From positions 1,691,178 through 1,755,177 of the forward strand of contig LNAC01000348.1 in NCBI GenBank assembly GCA_002007465.1: a stretch of DNA of 64,000 nucleotides, in the 5' to 3' direction. Shown piece after piece: positions 34,740 through 47,229 of the stretch. A program made the position numbers and the translations under genes. This stretch comes from Ailurus styani. Taxonomy: Eukaryota > Chordata > Mammalia > Carnivora > Ailuridae. Every line of letters begins with the position of its first letter. Within the stretch, counting starts at the first letter, position 1. Below the pieces are notes generated by a model. It had not been told where the DNA came from, made no database searches, and was given only the letters and a program-made list of their open reading frames with translations.

Positions 34740-34928
34740 AAGGTTTTATTTATTTATTTGACACAGAGAGAGAGAGATCACAAGTAGGCAGAGAGGCAGG
34801 CAGAGAGAGAGGAGAAAGCAGGCTCCCTGCTGAGCAGGGAGCCCAATGCAGGGCTCGATCCCAGGACCCTGAGATCACGACCTGAGCCGAAGGCAGAGGC
34901 TTTAACCCACTGAGCCACCCAGGCACCC
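34740..34928 (-). mobile_element. Young CAN-SINE
   Basis: Minus-orientation copy with gaggctttaacccactgagc and a (TTTA)n tail. The target duplication taaatgaaggccttccta (34722-34739) / taatgaaggcctttcta (34929-34945) is nearly perfect. Confidence 0.95.
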
Positions 34929-34945
34929 TAATGAAGGCCTTTCTA

Positions 34946-35935
34946 ACTTAATATCTACTTAATAAGATTTTATTCAGTACCAACCTGATGCATAAAATTA
35001 ACAGTGTTTATATGATACAGGTAAATATAGAGCTAGGGGAGTTATCATTGAGCCTAACTCTCCCATTTAGAATCTATAAAGCCCAATAAATATAATTCCA
35101 GTGTTCACAACAGAGGTATGCAGATTCCACCTCACTCCACTCCATCCCACCTGCCCCATTTCTTAAATTTTCTGAACTGACTTATGAAGTTTTGTAACAG
35201 TCAAATATCAAACCTGTATACTAAAGAAAAGAGCTAATCTCATTATACCAATTTAATTAAATTATGTCAAAGTCAATTTCTAAATTCCATAATCCTTGGA
35301 TGCAAAGTAGAGAGACATAAGATGAAGCATAGCTGCAGTTGTCAAAAGATTTGCTCATGATGTAGGCATCTAAAGGAAGCTAAGTCACTGCAAGTAATAA
35401 GGTCATGAGAATGTTGAAATCTGATTTTTTTAAAAAACAATCAAAATGGTTTGTCATTATTTCCTTGATTCTACAAGGACTAACTACTTCATTTATAGTT
35501 TTAAAACATTTTTAGCCACTGGGGAAATTTATGTATATCTTGCTAAAACAGTGCAGCTATTCTGAATTATAGCTCATTTCTTTAGTCCTATAGCAATTAA
35601 AGTTTCTTTCTATTACAAAAGAAACCTTTGAGCATGAAGGTATTTTTACACAGCTGTACCTAAGAATGAATGATGAAAATATAATAAAGCAATAGAATTA
35701 GATTCTGAAAAGAGTGAACTGGCATAGGTTTGGATCATAAAGCAAGACTTTAAATCTGTATCATTTACAAGAAGAATTAGCCATGCTAGCAGAACAGACT
35801 TCTTCTATTTCTTTAAAGAAATCCATTGACAGGGAGAATACAAATAAACAAATGCCTGATGAAACAGTTATACAATAACAAATTGGAAGCAAGGTGTAAA
35901 AGTGGCCTTAAAGAGAATCCTAACGTTGAGAGAGA
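34946..35935. other. Unclassified stretch
   Basis: About 1 kb with no recognisable gene, RNA or repeat. Confidence 0.5.
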
Positions 35936-35949
35936 TGAGGACGCTATTT

Positions 35950-36163
35950 TTTTTTCAGTGATCCAAGATTCATTGCTTATGCACCACACCCAGTGCTCCG
36001 TGCAATACCTGCCCTCCTTAATAACCACCACCAGGCTCACCCATTTCCCCTCACTCCTCCCCTCCATAACCCTCAGTTTGTTTCTCAGAGTCCACAATCT
36101 CTCATGGTTCGTCTCCCCTTCTGATTTACCCTAATTCACTTTTCCTTCCCTTCTCCTAGAGGA
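35950..36163 (-). mobile_element. Short L1 3' end
   Basis: Reverse complement of a carnivore L1 3' UTR: aagattcattgcttatgcac, cacccagtgctccgtgcaat, ctccttaataaccaccacca, aaccctcagtttgtttctc. The flanks gctatttttt at about 35943 and 36168 form the likely target duplication. Confidence 0.85.
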
Positions 36164-36439
36164 AGATGCTATTTTTTAATGATTATATTTACAGTTATAT
36201 AAATAAATGAGAACAGACTACATCTGGTTTGACAGACTACATGCAATTATTTTGTCTTAGAAGATCTGTGATGAAATATTGAAAAACCATTCAGATTAAA
36301 AAAAATCTTTCAGGGAACAATTGTCCAAAATGCGTTAGTTAAAATCAGTACGGTTTTTCCAAAAAATTATTAGCAATGAAAAAGGTACAAAAAGCAAAGA
36401 ATATGTTCATGACAGAGATTGTTAAAGTGAAATAAAAGC

Positions 36440-38175
36440 AATTCAGAGAGTTTTATTTATTTTACTTACTTTAAATTTTTATTCAAGTATAATTAACACA
36501 CAGTATTATATTAATTTCAGGTATATGATATAATGATTCAACAACTTCTATACATTATTAAGTGCTCATCATAATAAATATACTCTTAATCCCTTTCACC
36601 TATTTCACTCGTCCCCTTCCTCCATCTCCCTTTTGGCGACCACCAGTTTTGTTCTCTACATTTAAGAGTCTGTTTTTTTTTTTTGTCATTCTCTTTTTTT
36701 CTTTTTTAATTTTGTTTCTTAAATTTCACATATGAATGAAATCATATGGTATGTATGGGTCTTTGTTTTTACTTAGCATTATACCCTCTAGATCCATCAA
36801 TGTTGCTGGAAATGGCAAGATTTCATTCTTCTTTATGTCTGATTAATATTCTATTGTGTATATATACACCACTTTTTCTCGATTCGTTCATCTATTGATG
36901 GACATCTAGGTTGCTTCAGTATCTTGGCTATTTTAAATAATGCTGCAAAAAAAATAGGGGTGCATATACCTTTTCAAATTCATGTTTTCATTTTCTTTGG
37001 GTAAATACCCAGTCATGGAATTACTGGATCATATGATAATCTTATTTTTAATTTTTTAAGGAACTTCCATATTGTTTTCCACAGTGACTGCACCAATTTA
37101 CATCCCACCAACAGTGCACAAGGGTTCCTTTTTCTCCACATCTTCACCAACACCGGTGATTTCTTATGTTTTTAATTTTAGCCATTCTGACAGGTGTAAG
37201 GTAGTATCTCATTGGGGTTTTCATTTCCATTTCCCTCATGATGAGTGATGTTGAGCATCTTTTCATGTGTTTTTTGTCCACCTCTATGTCTTCTTTGGAA
37301 AAACAGCTATTCAGGTCCCTGCCCATTTTTAACTGGATTATTATTATTATTTTTATTATTTGTTTGGTGTTGAGCTGTATAAGTTCTTTATATATTTAGG
37401 ACATTAACCCATTATCAGATATATCATTTATAAATATCTTCTCCCATTCAGTAGGCTGTCTTTTTGTTTTGTTGATGGTTTCCTTCACTCTATAAAAGCT
37501 TTTTATTTTGGCATAGTCCCAATAGTTTAATTTTGCTTTTGTTTCTCTTGCCAAAGTAGACATATCTAAGAAAAGTGTTTTCATGGCTCAAATCAAAGAG
37601 ATTACTGCCTATGCTTTCTTTCTAAGAATTTTATGCTTTCAGATCTCAGATTTAGGTCTATAATCCATCTTGAGTTCATTTTTGTGTATGGTGTAAGCAT
37701 GAGTTCAGCTTCATTCTGTTTCCCATCATTTGTTGAAGAGACTGTCTTTTTTCTCACTGTATATACTTGCGCACTTTGTCATAGTGTCAAAAAAAGGTAA
37801 GTTTATTTATGGGCTCTCAATTCTGTTCCATTGATCTGTGTGTCTATTTTTGTGCCAGTACCATACTGTTTTGATTACTATAGCTCTGTAGTATATCTTG
37901 AAATCTGGGATTGTGATATCTCCAGTTTTGATCTTTTTCAAGATTGCTTTGGCTATTAGTTGTCTTTTGTGGTTCCACACAAATTTTAGGATTATTTATT
38001 CCAGTTCTGTGCAAAATGCTGTTTATATTTTGATAGGGATTGCACTGAATCTGTAGCTTGCTTTGGATAGTATGGACATTATAACAATATTGATTCTCCC
38101 AATTCATGATCATGGAATATCTTTCCATTTGTATGTGTCATCTTCAATTTCTTTCATCAATGGTATTTTTATACA
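36440..38175 (-). mobile_element. 5'-truncated L1, 1.7 kb
   Basis: Reverse complement of the L1 3' UTR and ORF2. From left: tattcaagtataattaacac, atttcacatatgaatgaaat, ttgatggacatctaggttgc, 'tccacatcttcaccaacacc', 'cattctgacaggtgtaaggt', 'tctgttccattgatctgtgt', ending in ORF2 reverse-transcriptase-proximal text near 38170. Minus-strand open pieces (37144-37326, 37396-37584, 37844-38128) are ORF2 remnants interrupted by stops. No target duplication is clear. Confidence 0.95.
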
Positions 38176-38470
38176 TGTGAAATTAGAAATAAGTTATTCA
38201 TTATTATGATTCACCATTTATTTACTGTGACACAGAAACATCTAATAGTTGCTTTTGCAACATTTACATAAGATACTCACCCATTTGTTTAGCTTTGTTT
38301 CAGATAGTGTGAACACATACAGGTATTTCCCCCTGCCCCCTGCCCCTGAAATGGCTCATCTTTCAGGAGTTCAGTGCCTGATATTATGGCTCAAAGTTGC
38401 TATCACAGCAAGTGCAGAGATGTAGAATAACAGATACCTGAGAGGGAGCATTTTGGATAAACTTTACTCA
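38176..38470. other. Unclassified stretch
   Basis: Nothing recognised between the L1 end and a faint L2 piece. Confidence 0.45.
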
Positions 38471-38479
38471 GCTAAGCTC

Positions 38480-38700
38480 ATCCCTTGTGCTTATGTCCTC
38501 AACAGCCTAATACCAAAGCTCTTCCTATCAGACTTCTCCCCACCTCTCAACACCTCTCTTCTGCTAAGATGCCACTAGAATGCATTCCTAAAATATAGAT
38601 GATCACGTCCTTATATGTCCTCATTTTTCCCGTAGCTTCCTTACAAAAATAGTTTTTACTTCTCTGTAATCTATTTGCAAACTCCAATTCTATTTTTCTT
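38480..38700 (+). mobile_element. Faint L2 fragment
   Basis: 'atgcattcctaaaatataga' followed by 'tgatcacgtccttatatgtc' and 'gtagcttccttac' resembles the L2 stretch 'tgatcatgtcactcccctgc'. It is very diverged. Confidence 0.45.
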
Positions 38701-39312
38701 TCAATACTAATAAGCAGAGCAACTCATATTTCACATAATGGAGATAAATGTTCTAAGTGACAAAAAAGCATATACAAGTGAAGTACACAAACTAAAGAAT
38801 CTCACCTTAAGAAGGATTACTGTACATCATCAAATAAAGTGGCGTGAAATTATCAAAACAAAATATGCCATTTACTTAATTTCTATTATTAACTGAAAGT
38901 TACTGAGATTGAAATATTTTCAAATAAAAAGTTGCTAATTAAAAGAACAACAAATTCTTCCTCATGAAGGATCCTAGTGGAATGATAATAAAATATAAAA
39001 TATTAAGTAGTTTAAAAATATTAATAAGGTTAAACACTGCTTCTTCAAATAATCACTTTGTTATAGAGATGAACTCAAATATCAGTTTGACATCAAAATT
39101 TTTTTAACATAAATGTATTTTATACTTGTTGAAATTCAAAAGAAACTTCACAAATCATTGCTCAGTTTCACCTAATTGCTAAGTAGCAACAGATCTCAGC
39201 AATCTTTCTTCATCATTTGAACACTGTCTCACCTCGGAATTTTTTTTCTTCAGTTTGGTATGTTGAAAACTGTGGTCTGCAAGGTAACTACCTTAAAATA
39301 CTTCTGTTCACC
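38701..39312. other. Unclassified stretch
   Basis: No repeat recognised. At 39255-39284 a strong pyrimidine tract plus cag and a following AAG|gtaact frame 30 open bases, but such pseudo-exons are common by chance. Confidence 0.4.
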
Positions 39313-39520
39313 ATGGGGCACTTGGATGGCTCAGTCAGCTGAGTGGCCAACTCTTGATTTCAGCTCAGATCATGATCTTGGGGTCCTGGGATGGAGCCCT
39401 GCAGTAGGATCCATGCTCAGCAGGGAGTCCACTTGAGGATTCTCTCTCTCTTCCTCTGTCCCTCCCCCCACTCATGCTCTCTCTAAAATAAATGGATAAA
39501 TCTTTAAACCAACAAACAAA
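39313..39520 (+). mobile_element. Older CAN-SINE
   Basis: Plus-orientation: ggggcacttggatggctcag, tcagctgagtggccaactct, gatcatgatcttggggtcct, CT-rich middle, ending ataaatctttaaaccaac. No target duplication is visible, consistent with age. Confidence 0.9.
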
Positions 39521-40848
39521 AAACTAATAAAGTACTACAGCTCACACATAGGCAACAGAACCCATCAAATGTTAGCCAGGCATCAGCATCTCTTTGTCTC
39601 CTTGTTTAAGAAAAAACAATGTGAGAAGAGGAACAGAATTGCTCAGAACTGTTAAGCTTGTCTTTGATACAATGTCTGTATTCTGTAGCATGTTTGGAAG
39701 TATACAGAATGACTAGACAAAGTGAAAAACAAGGAGACATTTCATACTTTGATATTTGGAAACAGTCTAAACATGCTAAGGCTTGTTTATGTTCCTTATA
39801 CTCCACATTAACACAAAAGTTTCACTTCTGACAAGATACTTACAAATGTACAAGGAAGTACAATGAGCATTTCCATAAATAAACCAATAGATAATTTAAT
39901 AAGGTATATGAGATGCTCCTTATTTGCTAGAGTTAGCAGTTTAGAAATTTAAAATAGCAGTATTATATCTGATAGGCAAAAAGCAAAGGCAGATTACAAA
40001 GTGTTGTGGGAAAACAACTGCTATTTAGATGCAAAGATGATAGAGACAGAAGTTTAAATCTCAGCCTCTAAAGTAGTGTAAATACCTCTAGATTACATGG
40101 AGTAAATTGGATTTTGATTTTCCCCAGATCTGTGAGCAGTAAGAAGAATCATTAAATAGGCATTATGGAATTCAGTCCACATGGAGTGCATCATTCTTAA
40201 ATTTGTTTGCCCGAAGACAAATGAAAAAAAAAAAAAGGGAGGGATATATTAATTAACTAATCCTGTTTACATTTTGATTGTCAATTCTAACCATTTGTTT
40301 CACTAAATTCTGCTGTTTCAGTTAGTCTTAATGCTTATTAGCAAATCATAACATGTTTGCATCCATTAGGTAATTATCTTGGTATTTTGGAGTTTGCACC
40401 TTACATTAGAGACATGGTTCTGGAAAGATTTTCAAATAATAAATTTATAAGTTTTAATTAGATAATAAATGCTACCCCTTCCATACAGAATTCAGAAAGG
40501 TCACAATGACTGAAGGATGTTTTAATTAGTCTTTCTTTTCTGTTTGGATCCTACTTAGTTACTCTTTGCTCTAAAATATATTATAAAAATGCATTAGGAT
40601 AAGTCTAGCAACTCAAAAATACACACAAGAGAAATAATTAAGTACATTTAGAAATTTGACAGTAGAGAATTACTGAGAAGTTAAAATAATGTTATGAAAA
40701 AGGAGGAAAACGTTTTACAATGTAATAGATTTAAAAAAAAACAACTGTGTCTAACCTCATCAAAAATCGAACTATTACTAAAACATTTTTCTAGAAGTAA
40801 TCAAATTTTGAAGTTTTTTAAACTAATGATTCCCAGTATTCCTCTTTA
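39521..40848. other. AT-rich stretch, nothing recognised
   Basis: About 1.3 kb with no exon or repeat I can assign. A short A-run lies at 40224-40236. Confidence 0.5.
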
Positions 40849-40849
40849 G

Positions 40850-40965
40850 CCTACACCTCTTTCTGGAGCTCTAGACCCATATTTTCACTTTCCTATAAGA
40901 CAGTTCTATCTGAATGACCTATAAACACCTAAAACTCAAGATTTCAAAAACTAAAATTTTACAAT
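40850..40965 (+). mobile_element. L2 fragment
   Basis: 'tggagctctagacccatatt', 'ctatctgaatgacctataaa' and 'cacctaaaactcaagatttc' match the L2 ORF2 stretch 'gagctccagactcatatatc ... catctcaaacttaacatgtc'. Short and diverged. Confidence 0.55.
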
Positions 40966-42530
40966 GGTTAATAGTAATCAATTACTATTTTGTAATCAAG
41001 CTATCTCTGAAATATATATCTATAAGCTAGAAATAAATGAAGTGGGTTTTATGATATATTCATGGATTTATTTTTGGTATTTTTCCAGAACTTTCAAAAT
41101 CTCATTGACTGTCTCACTAAATAAATGAATAAGTAACCAAATAAATGAGTAAACTGAGAAACAACATGCACGCTGATCCATATTCAAGTGGAGAGGAAAT
41201 TCATCACTTTTAATTTATGGGTTTTCTCTATGATTCAGAGAATAAACTAAACAACCAAATCTTAATAAGAGGAGGAAAAGGAAAAGGAAGAGAAGGAAGA
41301 GAGGAGGGAAGTAGAAGAACCATCTGTTTATGTTTGGTTTAGCATAATGGGGTTCTTGGTTTCACAGGGATTAAATGCAGAAGGCAGGTGGGTGGGTGGA
41401 GGCAGAACCGGACTCAAGCATCAGTGAAGTCACTGTTCTCTGAACTTTTTCACAGATGCCTTCTGCTGTCTTTACTGTACCCTCCTGCCCTCAGCTTTCC
41501 CACCCCAGAGAGCCAGTACCTTCAGGGCATCCTTTGTGTCATCTCATTCAGGCCTGCCCTCTTCAAGTAAGGCACATATTTCAAAGTAATTCCCTTATTC
41601 CTCCCAATCTCCAACTTCTAATTTCTTCCATGCCTAATCTTATTTACAGTTACAAACAAAAGGGAGGTGATAAATGCCAATTAGGGCATTAGCGACTAAT
41701 AATTTAATGTTTGCTTCTCCAGGTAGAACTTGGAAGATAAAATAGTCAATACTTAAAATCTAAAAGCAGAGATCTTGAACTTTAAAAGTTAAGAGAGCAA
41801 AGTTATTAACACAGTGGGCTTTCTGGTGCCCCCAAAGAGTCTATAACTCTTTCTACTAAGATTCCTCTTTTCCTCTAAGATCATTCCTTTATGTAAGCAA
41901 ACCATTCAGAAGATGTAGAGATTCTTTTTATGAAAGGGATCTCATCATCTTCACCCTTTGTTCAAGATTTTTTTAAGAAGGAATTCATATTTCAAAAAAA
42001 GCCTTTTATTTCCAGTTGTGCATTTAAATCCATCAAGAATAAATCTATCTCACCACAATTACCACACATCTGTGCCTGAGTTAACCCCCTAAAGCCTCTG
42101 TTAAGGGCAGGCTAAATGAGTAGGTTTGCTTCCCTTTATTCATTTCTTTCTTTGAAGCAGAATTTTGTGTAATATGGAAGGTGCCTTTAAAATACAGCTT
42201 TCATTATGTGATAGGTTTCAGGACATGCTGTGTAAGTATGATTCCAAGGTCCAGAACAGCAGCTCTCTTCCACCCCCATGAATACATTCAATTCCATTTA
42301 CCATAGTTTTCTCTTTGTTTCTTTTTTGGCTACATTTTTAAGCCCGTGAAAGAGATATAAATGCATAAATTCTGAAAATAAAACAGTCGACTGGGGGAAA
42401 GAGGACTTAATCCAGAATCACTGTATTTAGTAAAACAGGGACCTAGCAGTATATCTAGAGTTGCTAGTTTGCTTATTCAGTGGCATTTTTCCCAATGGAA
42501 GACACCTTTTGATTTTTGTTAAAATCAAAT
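40966..42530. other. Unclassified stretch with GA-rich tract
   Basis: A purine-rich (GGAAGA)n-like tract occupies 41268-41319. An acceptor-like cag at 41455 directly before ATG and a gtaagg at 41570 frame 114 open bases, but the translation is proline/serine-rich and unconvincing. No other gene-like signal is seen. Confidence 0.45.
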
Positions 42531-42534
42531 GTTG

Positions 42535-42790
42535 ATAATAAAAGTGGTAGTAATGACGACAATAATAATAATGACAGCAGAATTTCTGTACCAGCTATTA
42601 CTCTAGGCACTTTATGTTAATTAACCCACACAAAAACATTTAACCCTTACCGCAAACAGTAAGTACTGTTATGATCCCCATTTTATAAATTAGGAGCCTG
42701 AGATTTAGAGAAGTTAAAAAACTTGCCCCAAGGAATTTGACAGAACCAATATTACTTAGTAGTAGCACTCAACTTTGCCCCTATCACTTT
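42535..42790 (-). mobile_element. MIR SINE
   Basis: Reverse-complement MIR: ctattactctaggcacttta, gatccccattttataaatta, gagaagttaaaaaacttgcc, then a degraded head near 42790. Confidence 0.85.
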
Positions 42791-42854
42791 CAAAATCCAA
42801 CTCTGTAAAGCTGTCATTTAAAATAGCATCTGGATGGCGGCTCCTGAAACAAAG

Positions 42855-43008
42855 CAAGACAGCACGGTATTGGCACAAAAACAGACACATGGATCAGTGG
42901 AACAGAATAGAGACCCCAGAAATGGACCCTCAACTCTATGTCTAATCTTCGACAAATCAGAAAAGAATATCCAATGGAAAAAAGACAGTCTCTTCAATAA
43001 ATGAAACA
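42855..43008 (+). mobile_element. Internal L1 ORF2 fragment lacking a 3' end
   Basis: Closely resembles ORF2 text: 'caagacagcacggtattggc', 'acaaaaacagacacatggat', 'acagaatagagaccccagaa' and 'aaagacagtctcttcaataa'. It stops without a 3' UTR or A-tail, which is unusual for a target-primed L1 insertion. Confidence 0.85.
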
Positions 43009-43096
43009 AGCTTTCTTAACCTTTCACTAAAATATAAAGACACATGTGAAATAGCAAATCACAACCCTGCTGTGAACAGGGAATTCAAAGCAGAAA

Positions 43097-43165
43097 TACA
43101 AGTAGAAATAAAAATGTGAAAAAGTACTCATCATCACAAATAATAGGGAAATGAAAATAAAAATT
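43097..43165 (+). mobile_element. Tiny L1 ORF2 remnant
   Basis: 'gaaaaagtactcatcatcac' and 'aataatagggaaatgaaaat' echo the L1 text 'aaaagatgctcaacatcac ... agggaaatgcaaat'. Diverged; possibly a different L1 from its neighbour. Confidence 0.5.
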
Positions 43166-43224
43166 ATATTATTTCATTTTGAACGCATTCATTTTCGGGG
43201 AGCTCTAACAGTCAGAAACCTGAC

Positions 43225-43470
43225 CACGCTGACAGCCCTGTACCACACAGCTCACGTGCCCTCCCCAGCCCCACCTGCTCTCTGCTCCCCTTTGCTCACT
43301 GTGCTTCAGCCAACCTGGCTACTTTTCAGTTCTACAAATGCAGCTGCTCCCCACCTTTGGGCTGTCAGAGCTCATCCTGTTCCTTCAACCTGGCCCATTT
43401 CTACCTCCCTCTTCAACCTGCATCTGGTTCACTTCAAGTCATTCCTCAGGTCTTAATTTCACTGACTTTT
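43225..43470 (+). mobile_element. L2 3' fragment
   Basis: 'tttgctcactgtgcttcagc', 'caacctggctacttttcagt' and 'acttcaagtcattcctcagg' follow the L2 order 'ttgctcactcc...ccagccacactggcc...cattcaggtctcag'. Confidence 0.6.
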
Positions 43471-43879
43471 CATACAATAAAGGTTTTTTTGCATGCTTTC
43501 TCTGGTGGCAGACACAGGAGTTTCAGAGACTTTTGTGAATGACCAAAACTGGCAAGGTTTCCCATGTTTTATGCTCATTACACACAGCATTTCCGTGAGT
43601 GACACCCCTACCACAACTGAAATTAATGTTGAAAGCAACATTCCTAACGGTCACTTCCTTACAGAAAGAACATCTACCGTAAATACACTGCCAGGTCTTA
43701 GTGGTGAGGCAGGCCTTCTTCCTAAAACCAGGCACGGGATGAGGATACCTGATATTAACATCGGGATTTTACATAAATGTAGAATTTCTATTAAACACAT
43801 TGAGATAAGAAAAATAAATAAAAGCTATAAAGACCAAAAATGATACAACATTATGATCTAGTAGGAAGCTGTGCTAAAG
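43471..43879. other. Unclassified stretch with a 116-codon open frame
   Basis: A frame at 43493-43843 (+) is open for 116 codons, but its end (near 43770-43840) resembles decayed L1 ORF2 text and its start has no promoter or acceptor. I do not treat it as a gene. Confidence 0.4.
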
Positions 43880-44460
43880 AAATAATCTGAATCATACACA
43901 AGGTGTAGTTATAAGAATGTTTCATGCACTGCATTCATACTGAGAGAAAATCAGGAACAATTCATATCCCAAGAGACAGACAAGTAGTAAAATAAATTAT
44001 GAGATATTCTATGATATAGTAATATGATGTCATAAAATTCAAGGTTTGGGGGTACATTTAATGACAAAAGAGTATATGATTATAATTTATATATAAATAT
44101 TTTATATTAAATATTAAATATTTTAAAATATGAAATTATGGACTTATAGGTGATTTTTACATTATTAAAATTTTCAGCATTTTTTTTTGTTTTTTTAAAA
44201 ATATTTTATTTATTTATTTGATAGAGAGAGAGAGAGAGATCACAAGTAGGCAGAGAGGCAGGCAGAGAGAGGAGGAAGCAGGCTCCCTGAAGAGCAGAGA
44301 GCCCGATGCGGGCCTCGATCCCAGGACCCTGAGATCATGACCTGAGCCGAAGGCAGAGGCTTTAACCCACTGAGCCACCCAGGCGCCCCTTTTCAGCATT
44401 TTTTAAACTGTCAAATATACATGTATTCCTTTTACAAGACGGAACGGTTTAGGATTCTAA
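43880..44460 (+). mobile_element. Old L1 3' end, split by a SINE
   Basis: 'agtaaaataaattatgagat', 'gacttataggtgatttttac' and, after the SINE, 'ttaaactgtcaaatatacat gtattccttttac' follow the 3' end of an old L1ME-like element. Very AT-rich. Confidence 0.6.
44186..44389 (-). mobile_element. Young CAN-SINE
   Basis: Complete minus-orientation copy ending gagccacccaggcgcccc. A perfect target duplication, ttttcagcattttt, lies at 44171-44184 and 44390-44403. Confidence 0.95.
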
Positions 44461-44489
44461 TTTCACAAAAGGATTGAAAAGACATACCT

Positions 44490-45225
44490 TCTCGAACTGT
44501 TAAAATTAAAGAGACTGACAATGACAAATGTAGAGAAGGTTTAAAGGAAGTGGAATTTTGGTATGTTGATAATGGGAATATAAAATGGGAATTTAGAACT
44601 GTACAACCACTTTGGAAAGTGGTTTGGCAGCCTCTTATAAAGCTAAAAATACATCTGCTCTGTGACCAAGCAGTTCTGCTCACAGACATTTATCTAAAAG
44701 AAAGAAAAACATTTGATCACAAAAAGACTTGAACAAGAATGTTCATAGCAACTTTATTTATAATAATCAAAAAGCAGAACCCAAATATCCATCCAACAGG
44801 AAAATGGATAAACAAATTATACAAAACTTACACCATGAAATATGACTCAGAAATGAAGGGGGAAAGGGGTGATCCACATGATGAAGATAAATCTCAAAAG
44901 CTAATATACTAAAGAAGCCAGACCCAATAAAGTACATATTGCCTGATTCTATTTATATAAGGTTCTATGACAGGAATATCTGATTTATAGTGATAGAAAT
45001 TTGAACAGTGGTTGCCTCTGGTTGGTGGGGGGAGAAAGGCATGGGGATTGACTGGGAAAGGGCATGAGACAACTTTCTGGAGCAAAAGGAAATTTCTACA
45101 TCTTTACAGAGGTGTGAATTACATGGGTGTATATGCATTTGTTATACTCACTGCACTGTACAATTGAGATCAATCCATTTCACTCTACATGATCATACTT
45201 TCACAAAAAATAAATAATAACAAAG
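44490..45225 (+). mobile_element. L1 3' fragment (old)
   Basis: From ORF2 end to 3' UTR: 'ggtatgttgataatgggaat', 'gttcatagcaactttattta', 'aagaagccagacccaataaa', 'acagtggttgcctctggttg' and 'ttgttatactcactgcactg', ending A-rich. L1MC/L1MD-like by eye. Confidence 0.85.
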
Positions 45226-46369
45226 GATCTGAATGAAACTCACACTAATGTGGTTAAGATAAAAATCAATAGAGCTTTTATTATCCCTCAAATCTCATGA
45301 AGCTGGGGCCACCAATTTGCAAGCTTTCCTATAGAAGGGGTAAAGTGGCAAAGAAACTAGACTGTAATTTTCTGGTATTTCTACTACTTATACCTTCAAT
45401 TTGTATGTTCTATTAGCTTATATTGAAGCTAATAACATTTCCAAATTTCTTACTCATTTACATCTATCTGATCATCTTGCAAAGACAGAAGAAAACTCTA
45501 CAAAAAAGGGTGCAAGAAATCGATGGAAAGAAGCTCATAGTTCTCTACCCACACTATCAAAGACTAGGAACATTCACACAGAGTGATAATTAAATATATA
45601 AGCTCTACAGTTTTTATGACCTCTTTTTGCATAATGGTTCTGCCACTTACTGGCCCTGTGTCTTTGAGCAAACATTATTATATTAGAATTAACTTTAGTT
45701 TATTTTAAAAACCATTAAAATTCAAATTAAATATGATTTTTTTGAGAATAAACTACCTATAGCAAAATGTATCCTAACAATGTATAAAACAAATATGCCT
45801 GCTCATTTCTCAGTGCACGTAGAAACTGCTTTGAAAATAGTCTCTAAAAATCTATTGTTAAATTCTGATTCTGCACTCCTTAGGCACAAACAATTTGGTC
45901 TTTCAATGAGTTCTTAAACTTAATTCTGATATGAGTGATTTTTTTCTAGTATATTACAATTGTGTTTAAATTTGCAGTAACATTTTTATGACCTTTCAGC
46001 TGGTTAGTCACTTTTATCTGGCCTCAGATAATGTCTTTTTCCAAAAGGGCATCATAAAAATAAAGCTACAAAAACCCCATCTGCTATTACTAAAACTGAA
46101 AGAAGATTTTTTTGGATTATCTTCCCTATCTATGAATTAAAAATATCACTACAAATATAAAAAAGTTGCTGACATGTCTTATGGCTAACATAAAAAAGAC
46201 ATTGTATCTATTTGCTGGTGAACATTCAGATCAACTCATCAAAATCTGTTCACAGTACTTAGTTGTTTACGACTAGTTTTGGCAGACAGTTTTAGGGTAA
46301 CCCAATGTTACAAGAAAATAGGCTAGAATAAAGACAACAATATTGTATTATAATCATCAAACCTGCTGA
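45226..46369. other. Mostly unclassified; one MIR core
   Basis: A MIR core lies at 45625-45680 on the + strand (ggttctgccacttactggcc ctgtgtctttgagc). The rest is AT-rich, with no gene or repeat recognised. Confidence 0.5.
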
Positions 46370-46545
46370 AGAGCTAGAACTTATTATTCTAACCACTAAA
46401 AAGAAACGATAATGTAATGTAACAGAAGTGCTAATTATCTCTACAATGGCAATCATTTTACAATCTATAAATGCATCAAATTAATATGTTGTACATCTTA
46501 AATTTATATAATGTTACATGTAAAATATATTTCATTAAAAAATAG
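46370..46545 (+). mobile_element. L1 3' terminal fragment
   Basis: 'attttacaatctataaatgc' then 'atatgttgtacatcttaaat ttatataatgttac' matches the well-known L1MA-type 3' end, followed by an A-rich tail. Confidence 0.7.
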
Positions 46546-47225
46546 TCTAAACTTGATTTGGGCATGCCAATTATAAAAGAATTAAATAGAATGTTTTCAT
46601 TTACATAATTAGAATGGCCATAATCACATGTCCAGTCATTAACATGAAGGATCACATACCAGATAAAATACAAAAAGTTCTGAAACAGATGCATATGGAA
46701 ATCCATGGACAAAGTATGCTCTCAAGTGAATAAAGGTAAGGTAGTCATTAAAACAGAATGGGTCCATTAATGCTAAATCAGTTAAAAAAATACCTGTCTA
46801 AACCATATTCAAACTCTCCTATTTTCTTAATCACTGCTTTTGGAAGGCAAGAACTCTCTCACCATATGCCTGTGGTCTGAAAGCACGTATCTGGAAGGCT
46901 GTTCTTGAAGACTTGCAAAATTTACAAAGATTTTGTGACTTCCTGACTCACAGAGAGCTGTAAATAGAACTTATTTTAAGGCATTTCAACACTAGTTCTC
47001 CTGATACCAACAGAATAAATAAATCGGTGTAAATGGACATAAAAGTAATTTGATTACTTTCTCTTCCTGAATCTTAAAATGCAAATCCTCAGGTGATGCA
47101 AGTTTTGGATACAGACTTAGAACAAGGATTTTCTTTTCTAAGCCCTCCCTGGGTGATAGACTATAGGAGTCTGCCTCTCTTCATACCCTTTCTCTGGGGT
47201 ACCTCTTTCATTCCCATAGCATCAA
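46546..47225. other. Unclassified stretch
   Basis: No gene or repeat recognised before the L2 copy. Confidence 0.5.
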
Positions 47226-47229
47226 TAAA

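Noticed and set aside
39255..39284. 30-bp exon-like piece with strong acceptor and AAG|gtaact donor
   Set aside because: Micro-exons of this kind arise often by chance; an equally good one at 26799-26828 (ending AAG|gtacac) has no support either.
41456..41569. 114-bp open piece starting ATG directly after cag and ending before gtaagg
   Set aside because: The donor is weak, the translation is proline/serine-rich from a CT-rich strand, and the local text faintly resembles L2; not enough to call an exon.
43493..43843. 116-codon + strand frame
   Set aside because: It ends in text resembling decayed L1 ORF2 and has no acceptor, donor or promoter at its borders.
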